Origin: Bacillota bacterium
GTDB lineage: Bacteria; Bacillota; Clostridia; Acetivibrionales; DSM-1351
Length of the DNA: 22,881 nucleotides
NCBI GenBank assembly: GCA_023397905.1
Contig: JAEWSZ010000145.1
Span: 1 to 22,881, forward strand
Reading direction: 5' to 3'
The position numbers and the translations under genes were made by a program. Positions 7,271-14,530 of the stretch are shown piece after piece; position 1 is the first letter of the stretch; every line of letters begins with the position of its first letter. The notes beneath the pieces are model-generated. The model made no database searches, was not told where the DNA came from, and worked only from the letters and a program-made list of their open reading frames with translations.

Positions 7271-8224
7271 ATGGACAGCAATACTTTATTTGAACTCAGA
7301 AACAAGCTGGCGGTGCTGCCGGTGCTGGAGCAGAAGATGAAAAGCCTCAATAGCAGACTGTATCAGGCCGAAGATGATGTAAAGAACCTGCTGCGCAAAT
7401 ACCAGGATGAAGCGCTGGATGTTGACCAGATTCAAAAGGATTCTCTTTCAAATACCCTTCTGAAGCTTATAGGAAAGTACGAGGGAAAGGTGAACAAAGA
7501 AACCCGGGAGATGCTGACAGCCAAACTGGAATATGATAAGGCAGTCGAACGGGTAAAAGAACTAAACAGGGAAAAATATGAGCTGGGAAGCCAGCTTTCG
7601 GCCTTGAATAAAGAAAAACATACCTTTGAAGCCGAATTGGCAAACCGGGAAATGTTAATAAAAAACAAAGTCAGCCAGCAGGCTTATGATGCATACATGG
7701 AAATACAAAACCGGCAGGCGGCTTTAGCACGCCAGCTTGTGGAAACCGATGAGGCTCTGAGTGCTGCAGGCAGGGTCATAAGTGCGTCGGACAGCGCCAT
7801 CAGGCACCTTGAAAGTGCTGAAAACTGGGCCACATACGACATATGGGGCGGAGGCGGAATAATCAGCCACATGGCCAAATACGACCATATCGATGACGCC
7901 CAGGCCGACCTGAACCGGCTTAGTTCACTTACCAGGGATTTTGAGAAGGAACTGGCTGATGTAAATATGCACGATGTCTACGCCCGGTCGGGAATTGATT
8001 CAACTACCAGGGCCATTGATTTCTGGTTTGACAATATTTTTACCGACTTGCGCGTCCGCGATAAAATAAGAGATGACCGCGAACAGATAAGCAGGCTGGT
8101 GAGCCAGGTCAACATGGCGGTCAATAAGCTTGAGACAAATAAATCGGAATTGAAAAGAAAACTCTCGGAAACCGAAAATCAGAAAAACAATCTCATTATG
8201 AACTTTGAAGAATTGCAGGATTAA
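7271..8224 (+). CDS. Unrecognised coiled-coil protein
   Basis: A 317-residue protein that I cannot assign to a named family. Charged heptad-like stretches at ~10-175 and ~265-315 predict long coiled coils. There is no signal peptide or membrane segment, so it is probably cytoplasmic. A non-coiled centre contains WATYDIWGGGGIISHMAKYD (186-205), a dense aromatic/glycine motif that looks conserved rather than random, and RAIDFWFDNIFTDLRVRDKI (247-266). It is monocistronic: its own promoter lies upstream and it converges on the methyltransferase gene, 11 bases apart. The ATG follows AGGGG by 10 bases. A scaffold or structural role is possible, but nothing in the sequence shows a function. Confidence 0.85.
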   Translation: MDSNTLFELRNKLAVLPVLEQKMKSLNSRLYQAEDDVKNLLRKYQDEALDVDQIQKDSLSNTLLKLIGKYEGKVNKETREMLTAKLEYDKAVERVKELNREKYELGSQLSALNKEKHTFEAELANREMLIKNKVSQQAYDAYMEIQNRQAALARQLVETDEALSAAGRVISASDSAIRHLESAENWATYDIWGGGGIISHMAKYDHIDDAQADLNRLSSLTRDFEKELADVNMHDVYARSGIDSTTRAIDFWFDNIFTDLRVRDKIRDDREQISRLVSQVNMAVNKLETNKSELKRKLSETENQKNNLIMNFEELQD

Positions 8225-8226
8225 AT

Positions 8227-8252
8227 GGTAAAACGCTATTTGCCGTTTTGCC
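8227..8252. terminator. Shared hairpin between convergent genes
   Basis: GGTAAAACG (8227-8235) pairs with CGTTTTGCC (8244-8252) with one T-G pair. It spans the 11-base gap and the last codons of the methyltransferase gene. There is no clear T-run on either side, so it may be a weak bidirectional terminator. Confidence 0.5.
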
Positions 8253-9033
8253 TCACTATTTCATAAATCATGATGGATGCGGCTACAGAGGCGTTAAGCG
8301 ACTCGGCCTTTCCCGGCATTGGGATCTTTACCAGCCGGTCGGCCAAAGCGGAGGTTTCATCACTGATCCCGTTAGCTTCATTGCCTACTATTATAGCGCT
8401 TCTGCCGGTCAGCTCCTCATCGTAATAGTTGTTCCTGCCGTCCAGGTGGGAGGCTATCACCCTGTAGCCCGCATTTTTCAGAAGCTCTATAGTCTCGGCA
8501 ATATTCAGGCCTTCAAATATGGGCATGTGAAAAACAGAACCCATGGTCGAACGCAGGACCTTTGGCGAATAAAGATCCACACAGCCCTTTGTCATCAATA
8601 CTGCAGATATTCCGGCGGCATCGGCGGTCCTGATAATGGTCCCCACGTTTCCGGGATCCTGCAGTGAATCCAGAACCACTGCGGACTTTCCTGCGGAAAT
8701 TACCTCCCGCAGGGAAAAATCCCGTTTTTCAAGAACAGCCAGTATGCCCTGCGGGGACTGGGTATCCGATACTTCGGCGAACAGTTTTTCAGGGACCAGG
8801 CTAATATCCCGGCAAACTCCCTCAATTCTTTCTAGCAGCTCTTTCCCTCCATTCAGACTTTCAAGCTTTTCTGAAACTATTGCCTTTATTATATCCTGCC
8901 CATTGTCAACGGCCTCGCTTACAAACCTGATGCCTTCTACAAAATAAAGCCCGCCGGCATCTCTGTTCTTTTTCAGGTGAAGCGCCTTTATTTCCTTTAT
9001 AGTATTGTTCTGAGAGCTTTGTATATAGTTCAT
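8236..9033 (-). CDS. TrmH/SpoU-family RNA 2'-O-methyltransferase
   Basis: A 265-residue SPOUT-class methyltransferase expected to use S-adenosylmethionine to methylate a ribose in rRNA or tRNA. An N-terminal substrate-binding domain (~1-100, with KIKAL-type start and FVEGIRFVSEA) precedes the knotted catalytic domain, which shows motif 1 DPGNVGTIIRTADA, motif 2 IIVGNEANGIS and motif 3 IPMPGKAESLNASVAASI. The ATG at 9033 is preferred to the TTG one codon earlier because GGAGG lies 7 bases upstream. It is the last gene of the leftward cluster, 37 bases after the PHP gene. The target nucleotide cannot be told from sequence, and its link to the signalling-type genes may be only positional. Confidence 0.9.
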   Translation of the reverse strand: MNYIQSSQNNTIKEIKALHLKKNRDAGGLYFVEGIRFVSEAVDNGQDIIKAIVSEKLESLNGGKELLERIEGVCRDISLVPEKLFAEVSDTQSPQGILAVLEKRDFSLREVISAGKSAVVLDSLQDPGNVGTIIRTADAAGISAVLMTKGCVDLYSPKVLRSTMGSVFHMPIFEGLNIAETIELLKNAGYRVIASHLDGRNNYYDEELTGRSAIIVGNEANGISDETSALADRLVKIPMPGKAESLNASVAASIMIYEIVRQNGK

Positions 9034-9070
9034 CAATATTCCTCCGGATTATTTATATTTAAGCCGTTTT

Positions 9071-9787
9071 TCATTTCCTCCTCAGCGCCTCTATCACTCC
9101 TCTGGCGCTCAGCTCCTCAACCTCCAAAAAGTTTTCCCTTTCATTAATATTTCCAAGCTGATGGGCGTCGGAGGAATATATTTTTTTCATAGGGCCCAAT
9201 TCCGGATTCCGGTCTGCCAGCTGCGTCTCAGCGTTCCTTCTGCCGATTTCCACACATGATATATCAATGTCCGGAGGCAGCACGCCCAGTACCGAAAGTA
9301 TCGAGTTGGACTGCCGGTCGATGTGGGCCGGAATGACCAGGCCATGCAGCTCATCGTTTACAATGTGAAACAACTCATTAATTGTAATTGAAGCCGCCGC
9401 CAAAAGCAGTTGTTCCTCTTTACGGATCAATTGGTCGTTTTGGTCCAGAACAAGCTGTTCTCCGAATATGTCCTCTCTGTTTTTCAACTGCGGAAGCCTT
9501 GAATAGACCAGCTCCTGCATTAAGAAAGCGGATTTTATATCAGGAAACAGGCAGACCGCATGTATTTCCTCCGCGGTTTCCGCTTCCATTCCCGGTATTA
9601 CCAGCAAACCGGCATTTTGGGCGCAGCCTGCACAGGCCTGCACATTTGCGCAGGAATTGTGATCTGTTACGGCAATAACATCCAGCCCTTTCAATACGCT
9701 CATATTGACAATGTTGTTGGGCGTCATATCATTATCCGCACAGGGGGACAATGAAGAATGTATGTGCAGGTCATACGCAATGTTCAA
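9071..9787 (-). CDS. PHP-domain metal-dependent phosphoesterase
   Basis: A protein of about 238 residues with the PHP fold, a polynuclear metal-binding phosphoesterase found in histidinol phosphatase and polymerase families. Metal-ligand motifs are visible in order: DLHIHSSLSPCADND near the N-terminus, VTDHN, GMEAE, PAHID and SSDAHQLG. The start is probably the TTG at 9787, 5 bases after GGAGG; another TTG at 9799 overlaps that site, and no in-frame ATG precedes the first metal motif. It lies 42 bases after the second DRTGG-like gene. A substrate such as a nucleotide or phosphorylated ligand made by the cluster is conceivable but unproven. Confidence 0.85.
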   Translation of the reverse strand: MNIAYDLHIHSSLSPCADNDMTPNNIVNMSVLKGLDVIAVTDHNSCANVQACAGCAQNAGLLVIPGMEAETAEEIHAVCLFPDIKSAFLMQELVYSRLPQLKNREDIFGEQLVLDQNDQLIRKEEQLLLAAASITINELFHIVNDELHGLVIPAHIDRQSNSILSVLGVLPPDIDISCVEIGRRNAETQLADRNPELGPMKKIYSSDAHQLGNINERENFLEVEELSARGVIEALRRK

Positions 9788-9829
9788 AATACCCTCCAAG
9801 CCCGTAGAATAACACAGCTTCTAAACAGT

Positions 9830-10180
9830 TCACAGCCGGCGGTTCAGACTGCCGGAAGCTATAATCCTTTTGCTGATTTCAAAAGAATTCAAGCCCGTTC
9901 CCACCATTACAACGCCGTTTTCGTTGGCTCTTTTAACTGTCAGCTCCTCCGGGACGACGCCTTCCGGAATGATCACACAGGCAACCTCGGCCATCAGGGC
10001 CACAGCCGGAACATTCACATTGGTCAAGACAGTAATCCAGGCATCTCCCTTTTGAGCATGGGACATGACCCAGCTGAGCAGGTCGCAGATATATACATTA
10101 TCGAATTCTGTTTTCAGGGCGCCCTTGCTTTGGGTGAAAAGAGCGCCCTCTATTTCTCCCATCAGTTCTTCAATATTCAT
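9830..10180 (-). CDS. DRTGG-like single-domain protein (second copy)
   Basis: A 116-residue cytoplasmic protein resembling the stand-alone DRTGG domain, which also occurs in phosphotransacetylase and CBS-domain regulators and has no firmly assigned activity. Visible pattern: a hydrophobic start, CDLLSWVMSHAQKGDAWITV, a central NVPAVALMAEVACVIIPEG segment, and an SFEISKRI-type end. It shares this layout with the product of 12078-12440. The ribosome binding site GGAGG is formed by the last codons of the hydrogenase-like gene, 9 bases upstream, so translation is tightly linked. It probably works with the hydrogenase-like protein. Confidence 0.7.
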   Translation of the reverse strand: MNIEELMGEIEGALFTQSKGALKTEFDNVYICDLLSWVMSHAQKGDAWITVLTNVNVPAVALMAEVACVIIPEGVVPEELTVKRANENGVVMVGTGLNSFEISKRIIASGSLNRRL

Positions 10181-10189
10181 TGAACCCCA

Positions 10190-11509
10190 TCAGCCTCCTT
10201 CTTCTGTTTCCTTTTCCATTACCGGAGGCACCTTTCCTCCGAGATCCACCATTTCCTCCGCCAGGTCTCTTATGCGCTGCCTCAGTTTGAACACGCAGTC
10301 CGTCTCATTTGCGATCTCCCGTACAATGTCCTCGGCAAGAGCCCTGCAGTTTGGCGCTCCGCAAGCGCCGCAGTCCAGCCCCGGCAGCTCCGAATATATC
10401 TGTTCCAGCTTCTCCAGCTTTTCCATGGCTTTCAGCATATCCTGGTCCAGCTTCATAACCGGCTTATACTCCACATCTGACGTCCAGACCAATTCTTCAT
10501 AGCTCTGCCCGCCAATTTCCTCAACATGCTTTTGAGGGGCTTCATTAATGTGCTTTTTAAGATTTGTTTTTGCCACAAATACATTTGCCACTGTCAAAGG
10601 CCCTCCCAGGCATCCGCCGGAACACGAAAGCGCCTCCACAAAATCAACATCCGAAAGCCGGTCTTCTTCTATCTCATCGAATATCTTAATGACATTGTGG
10701 ATACCGTCCACTGCAAGCACTTTTTCAGTCCCAAGAGCTCCGCTTTCTCCTCCTGAATTGGCCCAGTCTATTCCCTCGGGGCCTGCCGGATCTTCAATAT
10801 CGCCGTTTTCCGGGCTGTTGAGCGCCGCCAGAACCTTTATGTATATATCTTTTATTGAAATAACGCCGTCCACGTAGGATTTCTGCTTTTCATAAGGAGA
10901 TTTTACACTGGTGACCTTTGCAGCGCAAGGTGAAATAAAAAATACTCCGATGTCTTCAAGTGGAATTTTTTTCTCCTGCTGCAGCTTGTTCTTCACTATT
11001 TTTGCGGCAACCTCCATGGGGGATTCCAGCTTCACGATATTGTCTATCAGGCCCGGGAACCTCACCTGGATCAGCCTGACGACAGCGGGACAGGCCGACG
11101 ATATCATGGGCTTTTTTATGCCGGGATTTTTAAGAAGCTGTCTGGTGGCCCCGCTTACAATCTCGGCGGCCCGGGCTACTTCATAAACATGGTCGAACCC
11201 CGCTGCTTTGAGAGCATTAAGAATATCCCTCCTGGAATATTTCTTTTCAAATTGCCCATAAAGAGATGGCGCCGGGACCACTACCCTGTATTTGAACTCA
11301 TTAACTGTTTCCGGGCTGTCGCTTATGGCTGTCTTGGCATGGTAAGGACATACGCGTATGCACTCTCCGCAGTCGATACAGCGCTCCTTTATTATCTGGG
11401 CCTTGCTTTTCCTCACCCGGATAGCTTCCGTAGGGCACTTTTTAATGCAATTGGTGCAGCCCCTGCATTTATCTTTGTCAAGATTGACGGAATGAAAGTA
11501 CTGGTTCAT
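10190..11509 (-). CDS. Putative sensory [FeFe]-hydrogenase-like iron-sulfur protein
   Basis: A 439-residue protein. Two ferredoxin-type 4Fe-4S motifs (C15/18/21/25 and C44/47/50/54) precede a [FeFe]-hydrogenase H domain. The H-cluster loops are SSACPA (137-142), SPCAAK (193-198) and LSCSGGCLGGP (294-304), so the four cluster cysteines C140, C195, C296 and C300 remain. The residue before C140 is alanine (A139), where catalytic enzymes have the proton-relay cysteine, and serine replaces the usual methionine before PC. A C-terminal Cys set C380/C383/C388/C405 resembles the FeS domain of RnfB-type proteins. This architecture without a PAS domain fits what is described as group D, putatively sensory, hydrogenases. 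The ATG follows GAGGAG by 6 bases. It lies between an anti-sigma-type ATPase and a DRTGG-like gene, which supports sensing rather than bulk H2 turnover. Confidence 0.85.
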   Translation of the reverse strand: MNQYFHSVNLDKDKCRGCTNCIKKCPTEAIRVRKSKAQIIKERCIDCGECIRVCPYHAKTAISDSPETVNEFKYRVVVPAPSLYGQFEKKYSRRDILNALKAAGFDHVYEVARAAEIVSGATRQLLKNPGIKKPMISSACPAVVRLIQVRFPGLIDNIVKLESPMEVAAKIVKNKLQQEKKIPLEDIGVFFISPCAAKVTSVKSPYEKQKSYVDGVISIKDIYIKVLAALNSPENGDIEDPAGPEGIDWANSGGESGALGTEKVLAVDGIHNVIKIFDEIEEDRLSDVDFVEALSCSGGCLGGPLTVANVFVAKTNLKKHINEAPQKHVEEIGGQSYEELVWTSDVEYKPVMKLDQDMLKAMEKLEKLEQIYSELPGLDCGACGAPNCRALAEDIVREIANETDCVFKLRQRIRDLAEEMVDLGGKVPPVMEKETEEGG

Positions 11510-11522
11510 TTTAATCTCCTCT

Positions 11523-11541
11523 GCACGCGTAAACCGCGTGC
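11523..11541 (-). repeat. Hairpin directly upstream of the hydrogenase-like gene
   Basis: GCACGCG (11523-11529) and CGCGTGC (11535-11541) form a 7-bp GC-rich stem with a 5-base loop. On the transcript it abuts the AGAGGAG ribosome binding site. It could tune translation or protect a processed mRNA end. Confidence 0.5.
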
Positions 11542-11581
11542 GAAAATAGTAATGAAAAGCCGATTCCGTGCAGCAGTCCCA

Positions 11582-12004
11582 TTAAGAAAAATAAACTGAT
11601 ATAACCACCTTTGTTCCCTTGCCCACCTCGGTGTATATCTCCAGTTTATCCGCATATCTTTTCATATTTGGGAGCCCCATTCCCGCTCCAAACCCCATTT
11701 CCCTTATATTGTCCGGCGCCGTGGAATACCCCTCCCGCATTGCCAGCTCAATATCCGGTATCCCGGGACCATGGTCTATGATATTTATAACGACCCTGTC
11801 CCCGTGGATTTCCACATCGGCAAATCCGCCGTTGCCATGTATGACAGCGTTAATTTCCGCTTCATACATGGCTATTGCCGCTTTCTTTATTATATCAGAG
11901 GACAATCCTATCTGTGCAAGCTTCCTTTTCACGTTACTTGAAGCCTCTCCCGCTGCAATAAAGTCATTTGCAGGTATGTCATACCACAGCTTAATTGTGC
12001 TCAT
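11582..12004 (-). CDS. SpoIIAB/RsbW-type ATPase (anti-sigma factor-like)
   Basis: A 140-residue single-domain GHKL ATPase. The N box is EAEINAVIHG (48-57), the G1 box DHGPGIPD (77-84) and the G2 box GFGAGMGLPNMKRYAD (104-119). Proteins of this size and type bind ATP and act as serine kinases or anti-sigma factors (SpoIIAB, RsbW) without a histidine phosphorylation domain. No sigma factor or anti-anti-sigma gene is adjacent. The ATG follows GGAGGTCGT closely. It lies 73 bases after the first DRTGG-like gene and 72 before the hydrogenase-like gene, so it is the obvious candidate output partner of that protein. Confidence 0.88.
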   Translation of the reverse strand: MSTIKLWYDIPANDFIAAGEASSNVKRKLAQIGLSSDIIKKAAIAMYEAEINAVIHGNGGFADVEIHGDRVVINIIDHGPGIPDIELAMREGYSTAPDNIREMGFGAGMGLPNMKRYADKLEIYTEVGKGTKVVISVYFS

Positions 12005-12077
12005 ACGACCTCCATGTCCCCGTTGTGCAAAATCAACTCACCGGTTCCAATAAATCTGTCCCTTAAAGCCCTTCGGT

Positions 12078-12440
12078 CTACCGGCCTTCCGGCAATTGGC
12101 CATTACTTTTCAAGCCCGCTTCATACAGCTTTCCGCATGCCGTATACATGGAATTGCCCGTTGACATCAGAACAATTTTTTTCTCTGACGCCAGCTCCAC
12201 CATACCCTCCAGGGGCTGTTTTCCCCTGACGAAAATTATGGCCCTGATATCCATCATTTCTGCGGTTCTTATGACCTGCAGATTGATAAGTCCAGTAAGC
12301 AAAACCACATTTTCCTTAACATATGCCATTACGTCGCTCATAAGATCCGAACCGCAGGCGGCCGTGACCTCAAAATCCAGGCAATCTTCACCGGTAAGAA
12401 CCTGCGCTTCCAGTATTTTGGAGATATCAGACAGTTTCAT
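12078..12440 (-). CDS. DRTGG-like single-domain protein (first copy)
   Basis: A 120-residue protein with the DRTGG-like layout: MKLSDISKILEAQVLTGED at the start, then CGSDLMSDVMAYVKENVVLL, a QVIRTAEMMDIRAIIFVRGK segment and a C-terminal SMYTACGKLYEAGL helix. It looks paralogous to 9830-10180. The ATG at 12440 is chosen because GAGGTGA lies just upstream; an in-frame GTG three codons earlier overlaps that site. It lies 41 bases after the kinase-like gene. DRTGG domains are associated with nucleotide- or metabolite-responsive regulators, but no activity is established from sequence. Confidence 0.75.
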   Translation of the reverse strand: MKLSDISKILEAQVLTGEDCLDFEVTAACGSDLMSDVMAYVKENVVLLTGLINLQVIRTAEMMDIRAIIFVRGKQPLEGMVELASEKKIVLMSTGNSMYTACGKLYEAGLKSNGQLPEGR

Positions 12441-12481
12441 TGGCCTCACCTCATATATTCATCATATATTATTCAAATACA

Positions 12482-14140
12482 TTATTCAAAAAAGCAGCTC
12501 CCGCCCACAAATTCTTTTACAATTGAATTATTTGGGACCTCCTTGCCGTCCGCCGGCAGGAAGTAGCTTAAAAACTCTATAAGCCGCTTAACCTCCGAAT
12601 ATCTTTCGTGTTCCGGACCCAGCTGCGTTAAAAGAGGTTCCGCATAGGTCTTAAGCAGGCACAGTTCATATACCAGGGAGGAATTAAACATTATATCGGC
12701 ATTTTCCTGATAAGGGAAAATATTTTTCTCCTCACCCCTGCGCACAGACGGCCACCTGTTTATGGTATCTATGGCCGAGCAGCCTCTGAACTGGCTGTCT
12801 CTCACTATTCTCCTTACCAGCCTTGTATCTGTGGAAGGAATCCGGTTATGATCGTCAATGTTCATTGACGTCAGCGCGCTTACATAAATTTTAAACTTGT
12901 CCTCAGGTGAGATGGAGGCTGTAAGCTTGTCATTCAGGCCATGTATTCCCTCTATTACAAGAATGGTGTTTTTGTTCATAACCATCCGCTGCCCCTTTGG
13001 CTCCCTGGAACCAGATTCAAAGTTGTATACGGGTATTTCCACCTCCCGGCCCTCCAGCAATGCCGCCAGGTGCTTATTAAATAGGTCTATATCAATAGCT
13101 TCAAGCGCTTCAAAGTCAAATTCTCCGTATTCGTCCTTTGGTGTTTTGTCCCTGTTTACAAAATAATTGTCCAGGGAAATGGTCTTGGGCATGAATCCAT
13201 TTACCCGCAGCTGTATTCCCAGCCTGTTGGCAAAGGTGGTTTTTCCGGAGGAGGAGGGTCCCGATATGAGGACAATGCGCTTTTCCTCCTCATGGTTTGT
13301 TATCTTGTCTGCGATTTCGGCAATCTTTTTTTCATGCAAAGCTTCACTGACTCTGATAAGATCTCCGATTTGACCCGCCTTGACCATATCGTTGAGAGCC
13401 CCCACATTTTCAACCCCAAGTATCCTTATCCACTTTTTATATTCAATAAAAACCCTGAACAGCTTTTTCTGCTCGTCGAAAGACGGCAGTTCCCCGGGCT
13501 TTGTCCTTGAGGGAAACTGTATAACGACCCCGGGCTGGTGGTATCGCAGCGAAAAGCATTTGATATAGCCTGTATCCGGAACCATATATCCATAGTAGTA
13601 ATCCTCATATCCGCCGCAGTTGTACACCGTAACATATGGCTTCTGCCGGTGTTCCAGAACTCCATATTTGTCAAGTCTGCCTGTCTTTTTGTAGAGTTCC
13701 CTGGCGCTTTCCGTGCTGATGACCTTTTTTTCAAAGGGAAGGGCGCCGGAAACGATCTGCCTCATCTTCTTTTCGACCAGCTCCACGTCTGTCTCCGTGA
13801 GCTCCTCATCCCCTTTTATTTCACAGTATACCCCGTTGCTCATGGGATGGCTTATTACGGCATTTCTCTCCGGGAAAACCTCATTTACCGCCTTAATAAA
13901 AATAAAATACAGGCTTCGCCGGTATATGCGCATGCCGTCTTCGTCGGTCAGGTCGATAAATTTTATTTCGCAATCTTTGTCAGGCTCATAGCTCAGTTCC
14001 CTTATATCGTTGTTTACCCTTGCGGCCACAATGGTTGAAGAGTAATCCTTTCCAAATTTTTTGCTCAATTCCAGCAAGGATGTTTTAATCCCGGTTTCAT
14101 ATTTTTGATTATTAATTGTCACAATTATTTTTTCATCCAT
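12482..14140 (-). CDS. Nucleoside (uridine) kinase-like protein with TGS and ThrRS-like domains
   Basis: A 552-residue multidomain protein. An N-terminal TGS domain (~4-65) is followed by a region like the second additional domain of threonyl-tRNA synthetase (~70-230, with SHPMSNGVYCEI and YHQPGVVIQFPS), then a P-loop uridine kinase/phosphoribulokinase domain (~285-490). The Walker A is GPSSSGKTT (294-302); DNYFVNRDKTP and VIEGIHGLND follow as in uridine kinases. The expected reaction is ATP-dependent phosphorylation of a nucleoside, but the substrate is not shown. The ATG at 14140 has GGAG 6 bases upstream; a TTG four codons earlier would overlap that site. It is the first gene of the leftward cluster. 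Confidence 0.88.
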   Translation of the reverse strand: MDEKIIVTINNQKYETGIKTSLLELSKKFGKDYSSTIVAARVNNDIRELSYEPDKDCEIKFIDLTDEDGMRIYRRSLYFIFIKAVNEVFPERNAVISHPMSNGVYCEIKGDEELTETDVELVEKKMRQIVSGALPFEKKVISTESARELYKKTGRLDKYGVLEHRQKPYVTVYNCGGYEDYYYGYMVPDTGYIKCFSLRYHQPGVVIQFPSRTKPGELPSFDEQKKLFRVFIEYKKWIRILGVENVGALNDMVKAGQIGDLIRVSEALHEKKIAEIADKITNHEEEKRIVLISGPSSSGKTTFANRLGIQLRVNGFMPKTISLDNYFVNRDKTPKDEYGEFDFEALEAIDIDLFNKHLAALLEGREVEIPVYNFESGSREPKGQRMVMNKNTILVIEGIHGLNDKLTASISPEDKFKIYVSALTSMNIDDHNRIPSTDTRLVRRIVRDSQFRGCSAIDTINRWPSVRRGEEKNIFPYQENADIMFNSSLVYELCLLKTYAEPLLTQLGPEHERYSEVKRLIEFLSYFLPADGKEVPNNSIVKEFVGGSCFFE

Positions 14141-14287
14141 TTTTATCTCCAATTCTCATATCTTATATTTACGTAATTATTCTTATTTAGTTTTTATTAT
14201 TTATAACGCAGCGGCAGAAAAATTTATTGTCTCCATACGTTTCAGCGAAGCCGGAATATCTGTCTCCCGGTTATAACTATAGTATTC

Positions 14288-14313
14288 CGTATATAGCATA
14301 TATTCTATATACG
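14288..14313. repeat. AT-rich palindrome over a possible promoter
   Basis: CGTATATAG (14288-14296) and CTATATACG (14305-14313) are exact reverse complements around 8 bases. The palindrome overlaps the spacer and -10 of the candidate promoter for the leftward cluster and could be an operator. Confidence 0.5.
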
Positions 14314-14319
14314 TGTGAA
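14290..14319 (-). promoter_or_regulatory. Candidate promoter of the kinase-hydrogenase cluster
   Basis: On the minus strand TTCACA (14319-14314), an 18-base spacer and TATATA (14295-14290) with TG one base before the -10. It would give a 5' leader of about 140 bases. The match is modest and other promoters may exist upstream. Confidence 0.32.
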
Positions 14320-14390
14320 ATATCCTTTTTGTGTCAGCAATTCACAAATTGCTCCTGCTCACCGCTCATCCATTAAACCCGGAAAGAACA

Positions 14391-14451
14391 AGGCCGGGCT
14401 TGTGATATACTCCCTTTAAAGCAGACAGGGAGCACACCAATAACCCGACCT
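14391..14451 (-). other. Bipartite RNA hairpin, possible leader element or terminator
   Basis: On the minus strand AGGTCGGGTT (14451-14442) pairs with AAGCCCGGCCT (14401-14391), allowing G-U pairs, and CTCCCT pairs with AGGGAG inside it, with a GTG/CAC helix between them. The tail TTGTTCTTT is only a weak U-run. It could terminate the short upstream ORF or fold as a leader element. Confidence 0.4.
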
Positions 14452-14485
14452 CTTTTAAATTAACAAAAATATGTAAAATACTATT

Positions 14486-14530
14486 TCACCTGGCGTTTAT
14501 CTCCGCAACAAGTTCTTCATCCGTAGGCAT
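14486..14530 (-). pseudogene. 14-codon ORF like the N-terminus of a sigma factor
   Basis: The peptide MPTDEELVAEINAR then stop resembles the region 2 start of ECF-type sigma factors (TDEELV.xI..GD). A GGTGAG site lies just upstream of the ATG. After the TGA no frame continues the sigma-like sequence, so it is a decayed remnant, a leader peptide or a chance match. The nearby anti-sigma-type ATPase makes it worth noting. Confidence 0.3.
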
